From contig NZ_CP017639.1 in assembly GCF_001767255.1 (NCBI RefSeq), positions 1 to 64,000 of the forward strand: a stretch of DNA of 64,000 nt, in the 5' to 3' direction. The notes beneath the pieces were generated by a model. The model was given only the letters and a program-made list of their open reading frames with translations, made no database searches and was not told the origin of the DNA. Each line of letters begins with the position of its first letter. Position 1 is the stretch's first letter. Below are positions 8,709 to 18,342 of this stretch, piece by piece. Origin of the DNA: Corynebacterium sp. NML98-0116. Lineage in GTDB: Bacteria > Actinomycetota > Actinomycetes > Mycobacteriales > Mycobacteriaceae. Position numbers and translations under genes: made by a program.

Positions 8709-9233
8709 CTACTGCTGTTCGTCCGCCTTCCCGGCGGCCTTGCGTAGCGCGCCGAGGTCCACGGCGGGCTCGTCTGAGGAGTCTGAGTCTGAGGCGTCCA
8801 GGGCGGCGTCGACAAGCGCGGCGGCGCGGGCCCCGAAGTTGCCGCCGACGGAGATGCTCACGAACCCGGCGACGACCGCCACGGCGACGAGAATCCACAT
8901 CCACCCGTATGCAATAAATGCAAAGGCGGCGCCGATGGCGAAGGCGACTGCGGCGAGCACCCAGAAGGGGCCGGTGACGCGGTGTGCTTGGCGCCATGTG
9001 GACTCGTGCTTGCGAACTTCCGGGACACGCAGCCCGATCACGCCGTTGCCGGGCAGCTTCCCGGCGGTCGCGAGGACGCCTGGTATGAGAAGTGCCACAG
9101 TGAATACTATAAGGAGTATCCCAATGATAGTATTTATGGAACTTGTGTCAGAAAATGGCCCATTAGGGCTCTGTGCAAGCAACATACCGTATAGCATAAC
9201 CATCACAGGTTTTTCGCCTGTGGATCTGTCCAT
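8709..9233 (-). CDS. SdpI-family membrane protein upstream of trp operon
   Basis: About 174 residues with an N-terminal membrane helix, the segment GNGVIGLRVPEVRKHESTWRQAHR and two further helices, then an acidic, Ser/Asp-rich cytosolic tail. The central motif (glycine, arginine-rich, W..AH) is that of the SdpI/DUF family of small membrane proteins; B. subtilis SdpI is an immunity protein, but most members have no known role. A short membrane protein gene at this place in C. glutamicum has been labelled a tryptophan permease (trpP); nothing in the sequence supports transport directly. The start is uncertain: the ATG at 9233 has a GAGG before it, but internal ATGs near MLLAQS would leave room for a divergent promoter. 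Confidence 0.75.
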   Translation of the reverse strand: MDRSTGEKPVMVMLYGMLLAQSPNGPFSDTSSINTIIGILLIVFTVALLIPGVLATAGKLPGNGVIGLRVPEVRKHESTWRQAHRVTGPFWVLAAVAFAIGAAFAFIAYGWMWILVAVAVVAGFVSISVGGNFGARAAALVDAALDASDSDSSDEPAVDLGALRKAAGKADEQQ

Positions 9234-9256
9234 CGCCTCGTATTAAAGGTGCAACA

Positions 9257-10471
9257 ATGAAATCGAAAGTGTTGAGCTCGCTGCTCTTCTGGATTGTCGT
9301 GGCGATCGTCGCCGGCTTTCTGTGCAGTTTTTTCTTTCCTGACTGGCTCGCGCGCGTCTTCGTGACGTTCAATGGCCTGTTCTCGAACTTCCTGGGATTC
9401 TTCGTCCCAATCCTCATCTTCTCCCTGATCGCCCCCGCGATTGCGGGCCTGGGCAAGGGCGCGGGTAAGTGGTTGGGTATCACGGCCGGGGTCGCCTACG
9501 GATCCACGATCATTTCCGGCCTGATTGCCTGGGGTGGGGCTTCAGCACTCTACCCAACGTTGCTGGCTGGTACGCAGCTGCGTACAGATATCGACGACCC
9601 CTCCGAGGGCGGCCTGTCGCCGTTCTTCGAGGTGGAGATGCCTGCACCGTTTGAGGTGATGTCGGCGCTGCTGCTCGCGTTCGTGATTGGTATCGCGATG
9701 ACCACGGTGAAGTCCCGCACGATGCACGAGGTGCTCAACGAGCTGCGTGACGTGATCATGAAGGTGGTTCAGAGCTTCGTCATTCCGCTGCTGCCGTTGT
9801 TCATTTTCGGTACGTTCCTGAACCTGGCTATGAACGAGAACTTCGGTTCGACGATGGCCGCGTTCGGCGTGGTGTTGCTGCTCTCGGTCGGCATGACGAT
9901 CGTGATCGTGCTGGGCCAGTACCTGATCGCTGGTGCTGTGGCGGGTCAGAACCCGTTCACGGCGCTGAAGAACATGCTGCCGGCGTACTTCACGGCGCTG
10001 GGTACGTCGTCCTCCGCGGCGACGATTCCGGTCACCTACCAGTCCACCCTGAAGAACAAGGTGGACGAGAACGTGGCGGGCTTCATCGTGCCGCTGTGCG
10101 CGACGATTCACCTGTCTGGTTCGATGATGAAGATTACGCTCTACGCCCTGGCGATTGTGTTCATGGCGCAGCTGCCGATCACCGGTGGCGCGGTCGTCGG
10201 CTTCGTGCTGCTGCTCGGCATCATGATGATTGCTGCGCCGGGCGTGCCTGGTGGCGCGATCATGGCCGCGGTTGGCCTGCTGCAGGCGAACCTGGGCTTC
10301 GACGAGTCGATGATCTCCCTGATGATCGCCGCTTACATTGTGGTTGACTCCTTCGGTACCGCGGCGAACGTGACCGGTGACGGCGCGATCGCGATGATTG
10401 TGAACCGTTTCGCGAAGGGCAAGATCGTCACGCAGGATATGGAACGCGCCAAGGAAGTCACTAGTCGCTAG
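9257..10471 (+). CDS. Dicarboxylate/amino acid:cation symporter (DAACS family)
   Basis: 404 residues, polytopic. The family hallmarks are present: the serine-rich reentrant loop GTSSSAATIPV, the HP2/TM7-like LSGSMMKITLYAL region and the late motif DSFGTAANVTGDGAIAMIV. Such carriers take up glutamate, aspartate, serine/threonine or C4-dicarboxylates with sodium or protons. The late motif is closer to the SstT-like serine/threonine carriers than to glutamate carriers, but this is a guess. AAAGG precedes the ATG. It is divergent from the SdpI-family gene with only 23 bp between, and its end overlaps musI by 11 bp. Confidence 0.9.
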   Translation: MKSKVLSSLLFWIVVAIVAGFLCSFFFPDWLARVFVTFNGLFSNFLGFFVPILIFSLIAPAIAGLGKGAGKWLGITAGVAYGSTIISGLIAWGGASALYPTLLAGTQLRTDIDDPSEGGLSPFFEVEMPAPFEVMSALLLAFVIGIAMTTVKSRTMHEVLNELRDVIMKVVQSFVIPLLPLFIFGTFLNLAMNENFGSTMAAFGVVLLLSVGMTIVIVLGQYLIAGAVAGQNPFTALKNMLPAYFTALGTSSSAATIPVTYQSTLKNKVDENVAGFIVPLCATIHLSGSMMKITLYALAIVFMAQLPITGGAVVGFVLLLGIMMIAAPGVPGGAIMAAVGLLQANLGFDESMISLMIAAYIVVDSFGTAANVTGDGAIAMIVNRFAKGKIVTQDMERAKEVTSR

Positions 10472-11129
10472 CGAGTCCCCGCCCGAGCGGTGCCGCGACG
10501 AGCAGCTGTACAAGAAACAGCGTGAGCGCCGGCACCAAAAAGAAGTAGGCGGGGATCCACACGGCAACTGAGGTCCACAGCGGCAGGGATGCCGCCGCCC
10601 CGATGCACAGGAGTGCGCCGAGGGTGCGTGGCAGTTGCTGGAACGTGAGGATCACGGAGCGCCCCAGGGTTTCGCCCAGGGGCGCTTTTTGCTGCCCTTC
10701 TGAGGTCGCCTGGAGGTCCAGCTGCGCCTGGAGGGCGAAGAACCACACGCTGATGCCGGCGATGATGAGGATGCCGGACAGGGTGAGTCCTTGCGTGAGG
10801 TTGAGGAGGTGGCCGTCGATACCTGCTTGGAAGATGACCCACTGTTGGTAGATGACTCCGAGGGCGATGGCGACGAGGATCCCCCACCACTGCGTGGAGG
10901 CGCCGCCGAATTTGCCGCCGCCGTAGCGGAACTCGCGGAGGTAGTGCAGCCCGTAGCGGGAGCCGCGCCCTTCGACCATGTAGCCGGTGACGACGTTCGC
11001 GGCGCGGATCGCCATGCCGCCTGTCACGATGGGCAGGCTGGACAGCACGAAAAGCATGTTGACAATGACAATGTCCGCCATCAAGGTGAAGGCGGACATA
11101 AATCGGGAATCGGGATTGAAAAGGCTCAC
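10461..11129 (-). CDS. musI: DUF624 (YesL-like) membrane protein of the sugar ABC locus, MusI-like
   Basis: 222 residues with about five hydrophobic segments (MADIVIVNMLFVLSSLPIVTGG at the start). The DUF624/YesL family accompanies carbohydrate ABC transporters. In C. glutamicum a small membrane protein, MusI, is encoded at the end of the maltose transporter locus and is needed for uptake; the order here (K, DUF4032, E, F, G, I) is the same, so I infer orthology. It follows musG by 9 bp and is the last gene of the operon, overlapping the convergent symporter gene. Confidence 0.8.
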   Translation of the reverse strand: MSLFNPDSRFMSAFTLMADIVIVNMLFVLSSLPIVTGGMAIRAANVVTGYMVEGRGSRYGLHYLREFRYGGGKFGGASTQWWGILVAIALGVIYQQWVIFQAGIDGHLLNLTQGLTLSGILIIAGISVWFFALQAQLDLQATSEGQQKAPLGETLGRSVILTFQQLPRTLGALLCIGAAASLPLWTSVAVWIPAYFFLVPALTLFLVQLLVAAPLGRGLASD

Positions 11130-11138
11130 GCCAGAATG

Positions 11139-12017
11139 TTATCCCTTCACGGCGCCAGCTGCGACACCTTCCACGATGTGCTTCTGGGAAGACATGTAGA
11201 AGATGATGATCGGGACGATGGCGAGCACGAGCATTGCCATCATTGCGCCCATGTCGCGGTTGCCCTGGGATCCAACGAACTGCTGGATGACCACTGGGAT
11301 GGTGCGGTATGGGGTGGACAGGCCGATGACGAGGTATGGCAGCAGGTAGTCGTTCCAGACCCACATTGCGTTGAGGATGGCGACGGTCACTGCGGTTGGC
11401 TTGAGCATCGGGAGGACGACGCGGAAGAACGTTTGCAGTGGGCTGCAGCCGTCGATGGTTGCTGCTTCTTCAATCTCGAGCGGGATTGACTTGACGAAGC
11501 CGGCGAACATGAAGACGGATAGGCCTGCACCGAAGCCGGTGTAGAGCACCACCATGCCGAGCGGGTTGGCCAGGCCGAGGCGGTCGGCGATGGTGACGGT
11601 TGGGAACATCACCATCTGGAACGGGATGACCATGGAGAACACGAACAGGTAGTACAGCGTGGACGTCCACCACGTTTTCACGCGGGTGATGTAGTAGGCC
11701 GTCATCGAGGAGAAGAAGACGATGGAGGCGACGGAGAGGATCGTGATGGTAAATGACCACACGATGGCCCACGCGAAGCCTTCGCCTTGGATGCCGGTGA
11801 TGTAGTTTTCGAATCCGGCCCACATGTCGCCGAGTGGAATGGCGAATGGGTTGTTGGAGATTGCGAACTTCTGCTTGAAGGAGTTCAGGAAGATGAACAC
11901 GATTGGTCCGAGGAAGACCACGGTGAGGAATACCAGCACCGCGTAGATGAGTACTTTGGCTGGGCCGCTGACGCTCGCCTCGGAGGCGGTGACGGGTGCC
12001 TTTGTTTTGGTTGCCAT
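11139..12017 (-). CDS. musG: Carbohydrate ABC transporter permease (MalG type)
   Basis: 292 residues, six transmembrane segments. The EAA loop that docks to the ATPase is EEAATIDGCSPLQTFFRVVL. The length and the N-terminal single helix plus five-helix core fit MalG-like inner-membrane permeases. It begins three bases after musF, so the two permeases are translated together as a heterodimer. The substrate is inferred to be maltose or a related glucoside from locus order. Confidence 0.92.
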   Translation of the reverse strand: MATKTKAPVTASEASVSGPAKVLIYAVLVFLTVVFLGPIVFIFLNSFKQKFAISNNPFAIPLGDMWAGFENYITGIQGEGFAWAIVWSFTITILSVASIVFFSSMTAYYITRVKTWWTSTLYYLFVFSMVIPFQMVMFPTVTIADRLGLANPLGMVVLYTGFGAGLSVFMFAGFVKSIPLEIEEAATIDGCSPLQTFFRVVLPMLKPTAVTVAILNAMWVWNDYLLPYLVIGLSTPYRTIPVVIQQFVGSQGNRDMGAMMAMLVLAIVPIIIFYMSSQKHIVEGVAAGAVKG

Positions 12018-12020
12018 GGG

Positions 12021-12866
12021 TTATGCCTCCACTTCCTTGCTGCGTGTTGCGCGCAGCTGGAACATTGCGATGACGACGACCACTACGACGAAGATGACGG
12101 CCTTTGCTTGGCCGACGCCCTCGACGTTGTTGCGCAGGAACATCGTGTTGACGATGTTCAGAGCGACCATTTCGGTTGCGCCGCCTGGTGCACCGTTGGT
12201 GAGCGCGAGGTTCTGGTCGAAGAGTTTGAAGGTGTTGGACAGGGTCAGGAAGAGGCAGATGGTGATGGACGGCATGATCATTGGGATGGTCACGTGGCGG
12301 AGCATTTCCCACTTGGAGACGCCGTCGAGTTCTGCTGCTTCGATGAGCTCTGGTGGCACGTTCTGCAGGCCGGCGATGTAGATGATCATCATGTAGCCGA
12401 CGAGCTGCCAGTTAATGAGGATGACCAGGCCGAGGTAGCCGTACTTCCAGTCGGAGACGATCGTGGTGCCGTATTGGGCGAGCACGGCGTTGATCATGGA
12501 TTGCCATGTGTAGCCGAGGACGATGCCGCCGATGAGGTTCGGCATGAAGAATACGGTGCGGAAGAAGTTGGTGCCTTTGAGTTTCCGTGTCAGTGTCCAA
12601 GCGATTGCGAACGCGAAGACGTTGACGGTGATGATGGAAACGATGGAGACGAGGGCGGTGAATCCGAACGCTCGGACGAAGCCTTCTCGTGCTTGGAACG
12701 CTTGGACGTAGTTGTCGACTCCTACCCAGGTTGCGTCGGTGATGGTGTGGAAGCTGGTGAATGACAGCAGGAAACCAATGACGAATGGGGCAAGGAAGGC
12801 GATCAAGAACGCAAGCAGCGTCGGCAGTACGAAGATTGGGAAGTATTTCTTCAGTGATTGCTGCAT
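12021..12866 (-). CDS. musF: Carbohydrate ABC transporter permease (MalF type)
   Basis: 281 residues, six hydrophobic helices, EAA loop IEAAELDGVSKWEMLRHVTI. Partner of the permease encoded next. It is separated from musE by 82 bp that hold an intrinsic terminator, so it should be expressed at a lower level than the binding protein. The ribosome binding site is weak. Confidence 0.92.
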   Translation of the reverse strand: MQQSLKKYFPIFVLPTLLAFLIAFLAPFVIGFLLSFTSFHTITDATWVGVDNYVQAFQAREGFVRAFGFTALVSIVSIITVNVFAFAIAWTLTRKLKGTNFFRTVFFMPNLIGGIVLGYTWQSMINAVLAQYGTTIVSDWKYGYLGLVILINWQLVGYMMIIYIAGLQNVPPELIEAAELDGVSKWEMLRHVTIPMIMPSITICLFLTLSNTFKLFDQNLALTNGAPGGATEMVALNIVNTMFLRNNVEGVGQAKAVIFVVVVVVIAMFQLRATRSKEVEA

Positions 12867-12885
12867 TTGTGGTGCCTATCTGGGG

Positions 12886-12925
12886 AATAAAAAGCGCGGA
12901 GTGCGCTGTTCGCACACCCCGCGCT
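12886..12925 (-). terminator. Intrinsic terminator between musE and musF
   Basis: On the minus strand a stem AGCGCGGGG..GCGC-loop-GCGC..CCGCGCT (12925-12893, with one bulge) is followed by TTTTTATT. It lies right after the musE stop. Partial termination here is a common way to make more binding protein than permease. Confidence 0.8.
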
Positions 12926-12948
12926 CTGGTTTACAACATGTTCAGTGC

Positions 12949-14277
12949 TTAGTTGGAGCCCTTTTCGGCCTTCCAGTCCTCGCTGAACTTAGCGACGACG
13001 TCTGCCCACTCCATGTTGCCGGATGCGTACTGGGCGAGGTTGCCGCCGAAGTCATCCTTGAACTGCTGGGATGGGAAGAACTGGAAGTCCCATGGCAGGG
13101 TGGTCAGCTCGGTGTTGGAGATTGCCTCCTGCACCTGGCGTGCCAGTGGGTCTGCCGGGACGTCGGTCTCCGTGTAGTTCTTGAACGGCGCGATGAAGCC
13201 GAGGTCCTCGATGACGTGCTTCTTGCCTGCCTCGGAGGTGAACAGCCAGTTCAGGAAGTCCTTGGTGGCCTGCTGGTCCTCTTCTGGAGCCTTGGCGTTG
13301 ATGGCGAGGTAGTTCTCGGTGCCGACGTTGATGCCGGTCTTCTCCTCATCTGGGAGGCCCATGTACATCGGGAGGAACTTGATCTTGTCTTCCTTCACGA
13401 CGTTGCCGTTGACGTCGGCGATCTGCGACCATGCCCAGTTACCGTTCTGGACGAAGGCTGCCTGGCCGAGTGCGAACTCTGCCATGGAGTCGGAGACTGC
13501 CTTGGACGGTGCCAGGGTCGGCGCGATGGTGGAGTTGTTCAGGTACAGGTCAAAGAGGTTCTTGAACTCCTTGTTGTACTTGAAGGTGACGTCCTCTGCG
13601 TCGGTGGTGCCGAGGTCCTCGAACTCGAAGTGCATCGGGCCGTTGGCCAGGTGGGTCTGCCAGCGCCAGTCCTCACCGCTGGTGAGCGAGGTGGAGGCGA
13701 AGGTGCCGTCGATGCCGAGCTCGTCCTTCTTCGACTGCATGTCTTCGGCGAGCTTCTTCAGGGATTCGAAGTTCTTGACTTCGTCCATGGAGGCGACTGC
13801 CGGGTTTGGCAGTGCGAAGTACTTGTCAGTGATTTCCTCGTTGTAGATGATGCCGAAGCCTTCAACTGCGAACGGGATGCCGCGCACGGTGCCGTCTTCC
13901 GCGGTGAGCGGGGTGACGTCCTCGTTGAGGTCCTGCGCGAGGGAGAAGTCGGACAGGTCTGCGGTGTAGTCCTTCCAGGTCTTGAAGCCGGTTGGGCCGT
14001 TCATCTGGAAGAGCGTCGGAGCGTCGGACTTGCCGACCTCGGTGCGCAGGGTCTGCTCGTAGTTGCCGGATGCCGCGGTGACGACCTTGACTGGGACGCC
14101 AGTTTCTGCGGTGTACTCTTCGGCGATTGCTTGGTAGGTCGCGTCCTGCTCAGGCTTGAAGTTGAGGAAGTAGACGTTCGGACCTTCGGTGTCGCCACCG
14201 CCGCCACAGGCGACGAGGGCGGATGCTGCCAGTGCTGCGACAGCGGTTGAGGCAAAAGCTCGCGTGAATTTCTTTAT
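12949..14277 (-). CDS. musE: Sugar ABC transporter substrate-binding lipoprotein with apparent ATA start
   Basis: The frame encodes a full extracellular solute-binding protein of 442 residues. The N-terminus reads KKFTRAFASTAVAALAASAL followed by the lipobox VAC and GGGGD, a complete lipoprotein signal. In that frame there is no ATG, GTG or TTG before residue 92; the codon just before KKF is ATA (14277-14275), preceded by AAGGATGG at good spacing. A five-codon upstream ORF (ATG at 14291, MKDGP) ends in a TAA that overlaps the ATA. Either ATA is used, perhaps by re-initiation, or an ATG has mutated. The mature part is a group 1 sugar-binding protein (FQMNGPTGFKTW, later GNWAWSQI). Maltose-type substrate is inferred from locus order. 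Confidence 0.85.
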   Translation of the reverse strand: MKKFTRAFASTAVAALAASALVACGGGGDTEGPNVYFLNFKPEQDATYQAIAEEYTAETGVPVKVVTAASGNYEQTLRTEVGKSDAPTLFQMNGPTGFKTWKDYTADLSDFSLAQDLNEDVTPLTAEDGTVRGIPFAVEGFGIIYNEEITDKYFALPNPAVASMDEVKNFESLKKLAEDMQSKKDELGIDGTFASTSLTSGEDWRWQTHLANGPMHFEFEDLGTTDAEDVTFKYNKEFKNLFDLYLNNSTIAPTLAPSKAVSDSMAEFALGQAAFVQNGNWAWSQIADVNGNVVKEDKIKFLPMYMGLPDEEKTGINVGTENYLAINAKAPEEDQQATKDFLNWLFTSEAGKKHVIEDLGFIAPFKNYTETDVPADPLARQVQEAISNTELTTLPWDFQFFPSQQFKDDFGGNLAQYASGNMEWADVVAKFSEDWKAEKGSN

Positions 14278-14342
14278 GGGCCATCCTTCATGTGTAGCCG
14301 TGCTCCTTGCCAGCGTTACCCGATGCGGTTCACGGCGCGTTA

Positions 14343-14357
14343 TAAGGTACTACCTCA
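14343..14357. promoter_or_regulatory. Candidate operator upstream of musE
   Basis: TAAGGTACTACCTCA, an imperfect inverted repeat (TAAGG, five-base spacer, CCTCA). Thirteen of fifteen positions are shared with a site in front of musK (16812-16826), and both precede transcription units of the same transport system. It lies about 65 bp before the musE start. Probably the target of a shared regulator; no protein is identified. Confidence 0.5.
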
Positions 14358-14401
14358 GCATAGTGACCATTTATGGAGCACGGCAAACATTATGGCCCGC
14401 G

Positions 14402-15631
14402 TCACATCTCCGGGGGTAATTTATAGACGATTGCTTCGTCCGGATGCCCCGGCAGCACATGATCGAAATAGGACTGCGCCGCCTCGGCCAAGGTGACGTA
14501 GCGCTGGTCATTTTGGCTCATGAACCAGCGGTGATCCAGGATTTCGTGGAAGATTTGGGCGGGCTCGAGCTTCTCGCGCAGCTGCGGCGGGATGAGTTCC
14601 ACGATGGGTTCGTAGTTCTTCACCATCCAGCGGTGCGCGACGGCTTCGAGGGGGAGCTTGCCGCCGTAGCGCACGGCGCGGTACACCTCCATCTCGCCGA
14701 GGAGGCGCTGCGCCTGCCGGTCCTGCACCTCCAGCCCGGTGAGCCGCAGCAGCTTTTTCTGGTAGAAGCCTGTGGAGAACACGGCGGGCTCGATGATCAC
14801 CCGGTAGGTGTCTTCCCCGTCGTGTTCGATCTCGACTTCGCCGACGTCGAAGCCCAGCTCATTAATCTTTGCGACGCGCCCAGCGATCGCCCCGAACGCG
14901 TCACCTTCGACGATGAGCTCCCCTGTCATCAGGTCCCACAGTTCGTTGTAGGTGGAGGCGATGTCGTTGCCGAGGGTGATCACGTCGACGTCCTCGCGGA
15001 GGTAGCCGCCTGCCTGCAGGTCCATCATCTCGCCGATGATGTTGACGCGGGCGACGTCGACGTCGTAGAGGCGTCGTCCGTCGGAGATGGGGTCGTGGAA
15101 TTCGCCGGTTTCGGCGTCGACGAGGTAGGCGGAGAACTGGTCGGCGTCGCGCCGGAACAGGGTGTTGGACAGGGAGACGTCGCCCCAGTAGAAGTGGAGC
15201 AGGTGCAGGCGCACCAGCAGCACCGCCAGGGCGCGCACTAGCTTGTTGATGGTGTCGACGGTGATGTCGCGGGAGAACACGTCGCGGTACGGGAGTGAGA
15301 ACCGCAGGTGCTCCGTGACCAGGCAGGGGGTGAGTTCCTCGCCGTTCTCGTCTACGCGGTGCGTGATGACGGCCACGGGGACGACGCAGGGGGCGTCGAG
15401 CTCTTGGAGCCTCCGGAGCATGTTGTACTCGTGGTAGGCGACTTCCCCGCCGATTTCCTTGACTGCGAAAACTAGCCCGTCGGCTTCGATGAGGCGCACC
15501 GTGTGTCGCGAAATGCCGCGGGGCAGCGCCGCGAGGAGGTCGGAGGACCAGTCCTCGAGTGGCTGCGCCCACGGCATTTTCAGCAACGTCGGTGCGTAGA
15601 CGGGCGAGACAACGCTGAGTTTCTCGCGCAA
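14402..15631 (-). CDS. DUF4032 / kinase-like protein of the mus locus
   Basis: 409 residues, soluble. The N-terminal half looks like a small lipopolysaccharide-kinase or aminoglycoside-kinase type fold: FAVKEIGGEVAYHEYNMLRRL (Lys and Glu) and, at about residue 150, HLLHFYWGDVSLSNTLF, which resembles the catalytic loop H.D..N with the His replaced. The C-terminal part (about 250-400) is the DUF4032 region. Function is unknown. A homologous gene lies in the same place in the C. glutamicum maltose locus. It starts 9 bp after musK ends and is probably co-transcribed with it. Confidence 0.8.
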   Translation of the reverse strand: MREKLSVVSPVYAPTLLKMPWAQPLEDWSSDLLAALPRGISRHTVRLIEADGLVFAVKEIGGEVAYHEYNMLRRLQELDAPCVVPVAVITHRVDENGEELTPCLVTEHLRFSLPYRDVFSRDITVDTINKLVRALAVLLVRLHLLHFYWGDVSLSNTLFRRDADQFSAYLVDAETGEFHDPISDGRRLYDVDVARVNIIGEMMDLQAGGYLREDVDVITLGNDIASTYNELWDLMTGELIVEGDAFGAIAGRVAKINELGFDVGEVEIEHDGEDTYRVIIEPAVFSTGFYQKKLLRLTGLEVQDRQAQRLLGEMEVYRAVRYGGKLPLEAVAHRWMVKNYEPIVELIPPQLREKLEPAQIFHEILDHRWFMSQNDQRYVTLAEAAQSYFDHVLPGHPDEAIVYKLPPEM

Positions 15632-15640
15632 TGTGTGTCC

Positions 15641-16765
<1,125 letters not shown>

Positions 16766-16811
16766 GTGGTCCTCCATCGGCAGGTACGTGCCGAACGTTC
16801 CGTAGTGGGGA

Positions 16812-16826
16812 TAAGGTACTCCCTTA
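16812..16826. promoter_or_regulatory. Candidate operator upstream of musK
   Basis: TAAGGTACTCCCTTA, a perfect inverted repeat (TAAGG, five-base spacer, CCTTA), about 47 bp before the musK start. Nearly identical to the site before musE at 14343-14357. Confidence 0.55.
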
Positions 16827-17107
16827 ACCTACCATCTGGAATCACAAGCCCATACTCGCTATGTCGCGAGTCACACTCCCGCTACCCCCGTTACATCCTC
16901 CCCCCGTACGGGGCTGAACTGCGTGACGTGTCCCCGTTTTTCAAACTTTTTTCTATTTGGAATACCCTAAGGTCAGCGCGAAATTAAGAGAAAGTTAAGA
17001 AACCTTCGTTGTCCCCTGTCTTTAAAGTTTAGGCCGATTTTCTTACGGGTATTCCCCTTTTCGCAGCTGGTTCCGTATAGTCCCAAGTAGAGAAATTCGA
17101 AGCAGAG

Positions 17108-17142
17108 ACCCGGCACCTAGAACACGAGGTGCCGGGTTTTTC
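17108..17142 (+). terminator. Intrinsic terminator, plus strand
   Basis: ACCCGGCACCT and AGGTGCCGGGT form a perfect 11-bp stem with an 8-base loop, followed by TTTTTCTTT on the plus strand. On the minus strand the stem is followed by CTCTGC, so the polarity is rightward, although no annotated gene is transcribed rightward into it. It may end a short non-coding RNA starting near 17085, or serve weakly as the end of the minus-strand gene at 17163. Confidence 0.75.
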
Positions 17143-17162
17143 TTTGCCTTCTTAGAATTTTT

Positions 17163-18257
17163 TTAAGCCGCCGGGCCCTCGCCGTCCAGGATCCGCTGCG
17201 CGTCCTCGGTGCTCAGCTCGTATCCGTAGAACGTTGAGTAGAATTGTTGCGTCTCAGCAACCAGGTCGACGTCCTCAAACTTCTCCGGGTGGAACAGCTT
17301 CGCTGCCCACAGCAGCTGCAGCGCTTCCTCCGCCGAGTAGCGGCCCCAGTTCGACGTCCCCACCGGGTTCTTCACCACGTTGCCCTGCTTCACCGCAGGC
17401 ACGTTCGCCAGTGCAGGATCATTCACCAGCTTATCGACGCCCAGCTGCGCCTCCATACCGCCCACGATGATGAAGTCCGGAGCGGCGTCGACAATGTCTT
17501 GCGGGGTGACGGTCGTGACGTCCACAACCTCCTCGATCACATTGCGAGCCCCCGTCGCTGCAACCCACTCCCCCACCAGGGAGTCCGGCCCGTCCGCCTG
17601 CGTGACGTCCTCCCCGCCAACGATATGCAGCACCTTCGGCTTCTTCTCCCCCGGCATGCCGCCCAGGCGGTCCGCGACCATCTTCAGGTTGCGCTCCATG
17701 TAGGTCACGTACTCGGTCGCCTTCTGGTCGGCCTCCTCGGTGCCCAGCGCGTTCGCCGTAATGCGCACGGACTTCATCAGCTGCTCAAAGTCATCAAAGT
17801 CGACCCTCGCCGCCGGGATCCCCTGCGCACGTGCCGCCTCGACCTGTTCCTTCGAGGAGGTTAGGAGCATTTCTGGGTTGATTTCCTTCAGCTCTTCGAC
17901 GTTGAGGCGCGTCCCGGAGGCCGGCGTCGGCAGTTCCGTGACGTGCGGGTAGATCTTCGTCAGCCATGGCAGCCGCTTCGCTTCCTCAGTGGTGGCCACC
18001 AGGGTGTCCCCGCCACCAAGCATCAGCACAAACTGATTATTGACGTCCCACGTGTCCGCCAACCGGGTCACCTGCTTCGGCACCCGCACGTCTGTGCCGT
18101 CGATGTCTGTGAGCAGGCGGGTCGTGTCCTCCTGGGTTGTTTGGGTCGTCTCCTCGGCTGTGTTTTCGGCTGAGTTTTCTGCTGAGTTTTCGGCGGTACA
18201 CCCGGTGACCAGCAGTGTTGCGGTCAACAACGTTGCGGCTACGGCGTGGTGACGCAT
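17163..18257 (-). CDS. Metal-chelate (siderophore/cobalamin/heme) ABC binding lipoprotein, FecB/BtuF type
   Basis: 364 residues. Signal peptide MRHHAVAATLLTATLLVTGC with the lipid-modified Cys at about 20, then an unusual low-complexity linker with SAEN-SAEN-TAEE repeats before the binding domain. The class III binding fold is seen in VRVPKQVTRLA, NVEELKEINPEMLL and the late GNVVKNPVGTSNWGRYS. It should capture an iron or cobalt chelate at the cell surface. No permease or ATPase gene lies nearby, so it is an orphan. The ATG at 18257 has GGAG upstream; an in-frame extension to 18368 lacks a good site. Confidence 0.85.
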   Translation of the reverse strand: MRHHAVAATLLTATLLVTGCTAENSAENSAENTAEETTQTTQEDTTRLLTDIDGTDVRVPKQVTRLADTWDVNNQFVLMLGGGDTLVATTEEAKRLPWLTKIYPHVTELPTPASGTRLNVEELKEINPEMLLTSSKEQVEAARAQGIPAARVDFDDFEQLMKSVRITANALGTEEADQKATEYVTYMERNLKMVADRLGGMPGEKKPKVLHIVGGEDVTQADGPDSLVGEWVAATGARNVIEEVVDVTTVTPQDIVDAAPDFIIVGGMEAQLGVDKLVNDPALANVPAVKQGNVVKNPVGTSNWGRYSAEEALQLLWAAKLFHPEKFEDVDLVAETQQFYSTFYGYELSTEDAQRILDGEGPAA

Positions 18258-18342
18258 AGGAAAGGACTCCTTCTTAGGGGTTGCGATTACGCCAGCAGTG
18301 TACCCACCGACATCCCCATACCCGAACCCGCCCCTCCCCGCG

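Larger units (their letters stand above)
16766..17162. other. Intergenic region upstream of musK
   Basis: About 400 bp without a gene. It holds the musK promoter region with a candidate operator (16812-16826), an AT-rich stretch around 16935-17060, a pair of inverted nonamers GGAATACCC (16959-16967) and GGGTATTCC (17047-17055) 80 bp apart, and a strong plus-strand terminator at 17108-17142. A TATAGT at 17077-17082 could start a very short plus-strand transcript ending in that terminator. Confidence 0.5.

Noticed and set aside
9204..9227. Hairpin CACAGG..CCTGTG as a riboswitch or attenuator for the symporter
   Set aside because: Only six base pairs, inside the coding start of the divergent gene, and no U-tract; likely chance.
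12712..14250. A 512-codon plus-strand frame over musE and musF
   Set aside because: Antisense to two recognisable transporter genes; its composition is that of a shadow frame.
14001..14255. A frameshift in musE as the explanation for the missing start codon
   Set aside because: The frame is continuous from the signal peptide to the stop with no break; only the initiator codon is abnormal.
17085..17142. Possible tRNA in the gap before the FecB-like gene
   Set aside because: Only one stem is present; no cloverleaf, anticodon arm or CCA can be formed.
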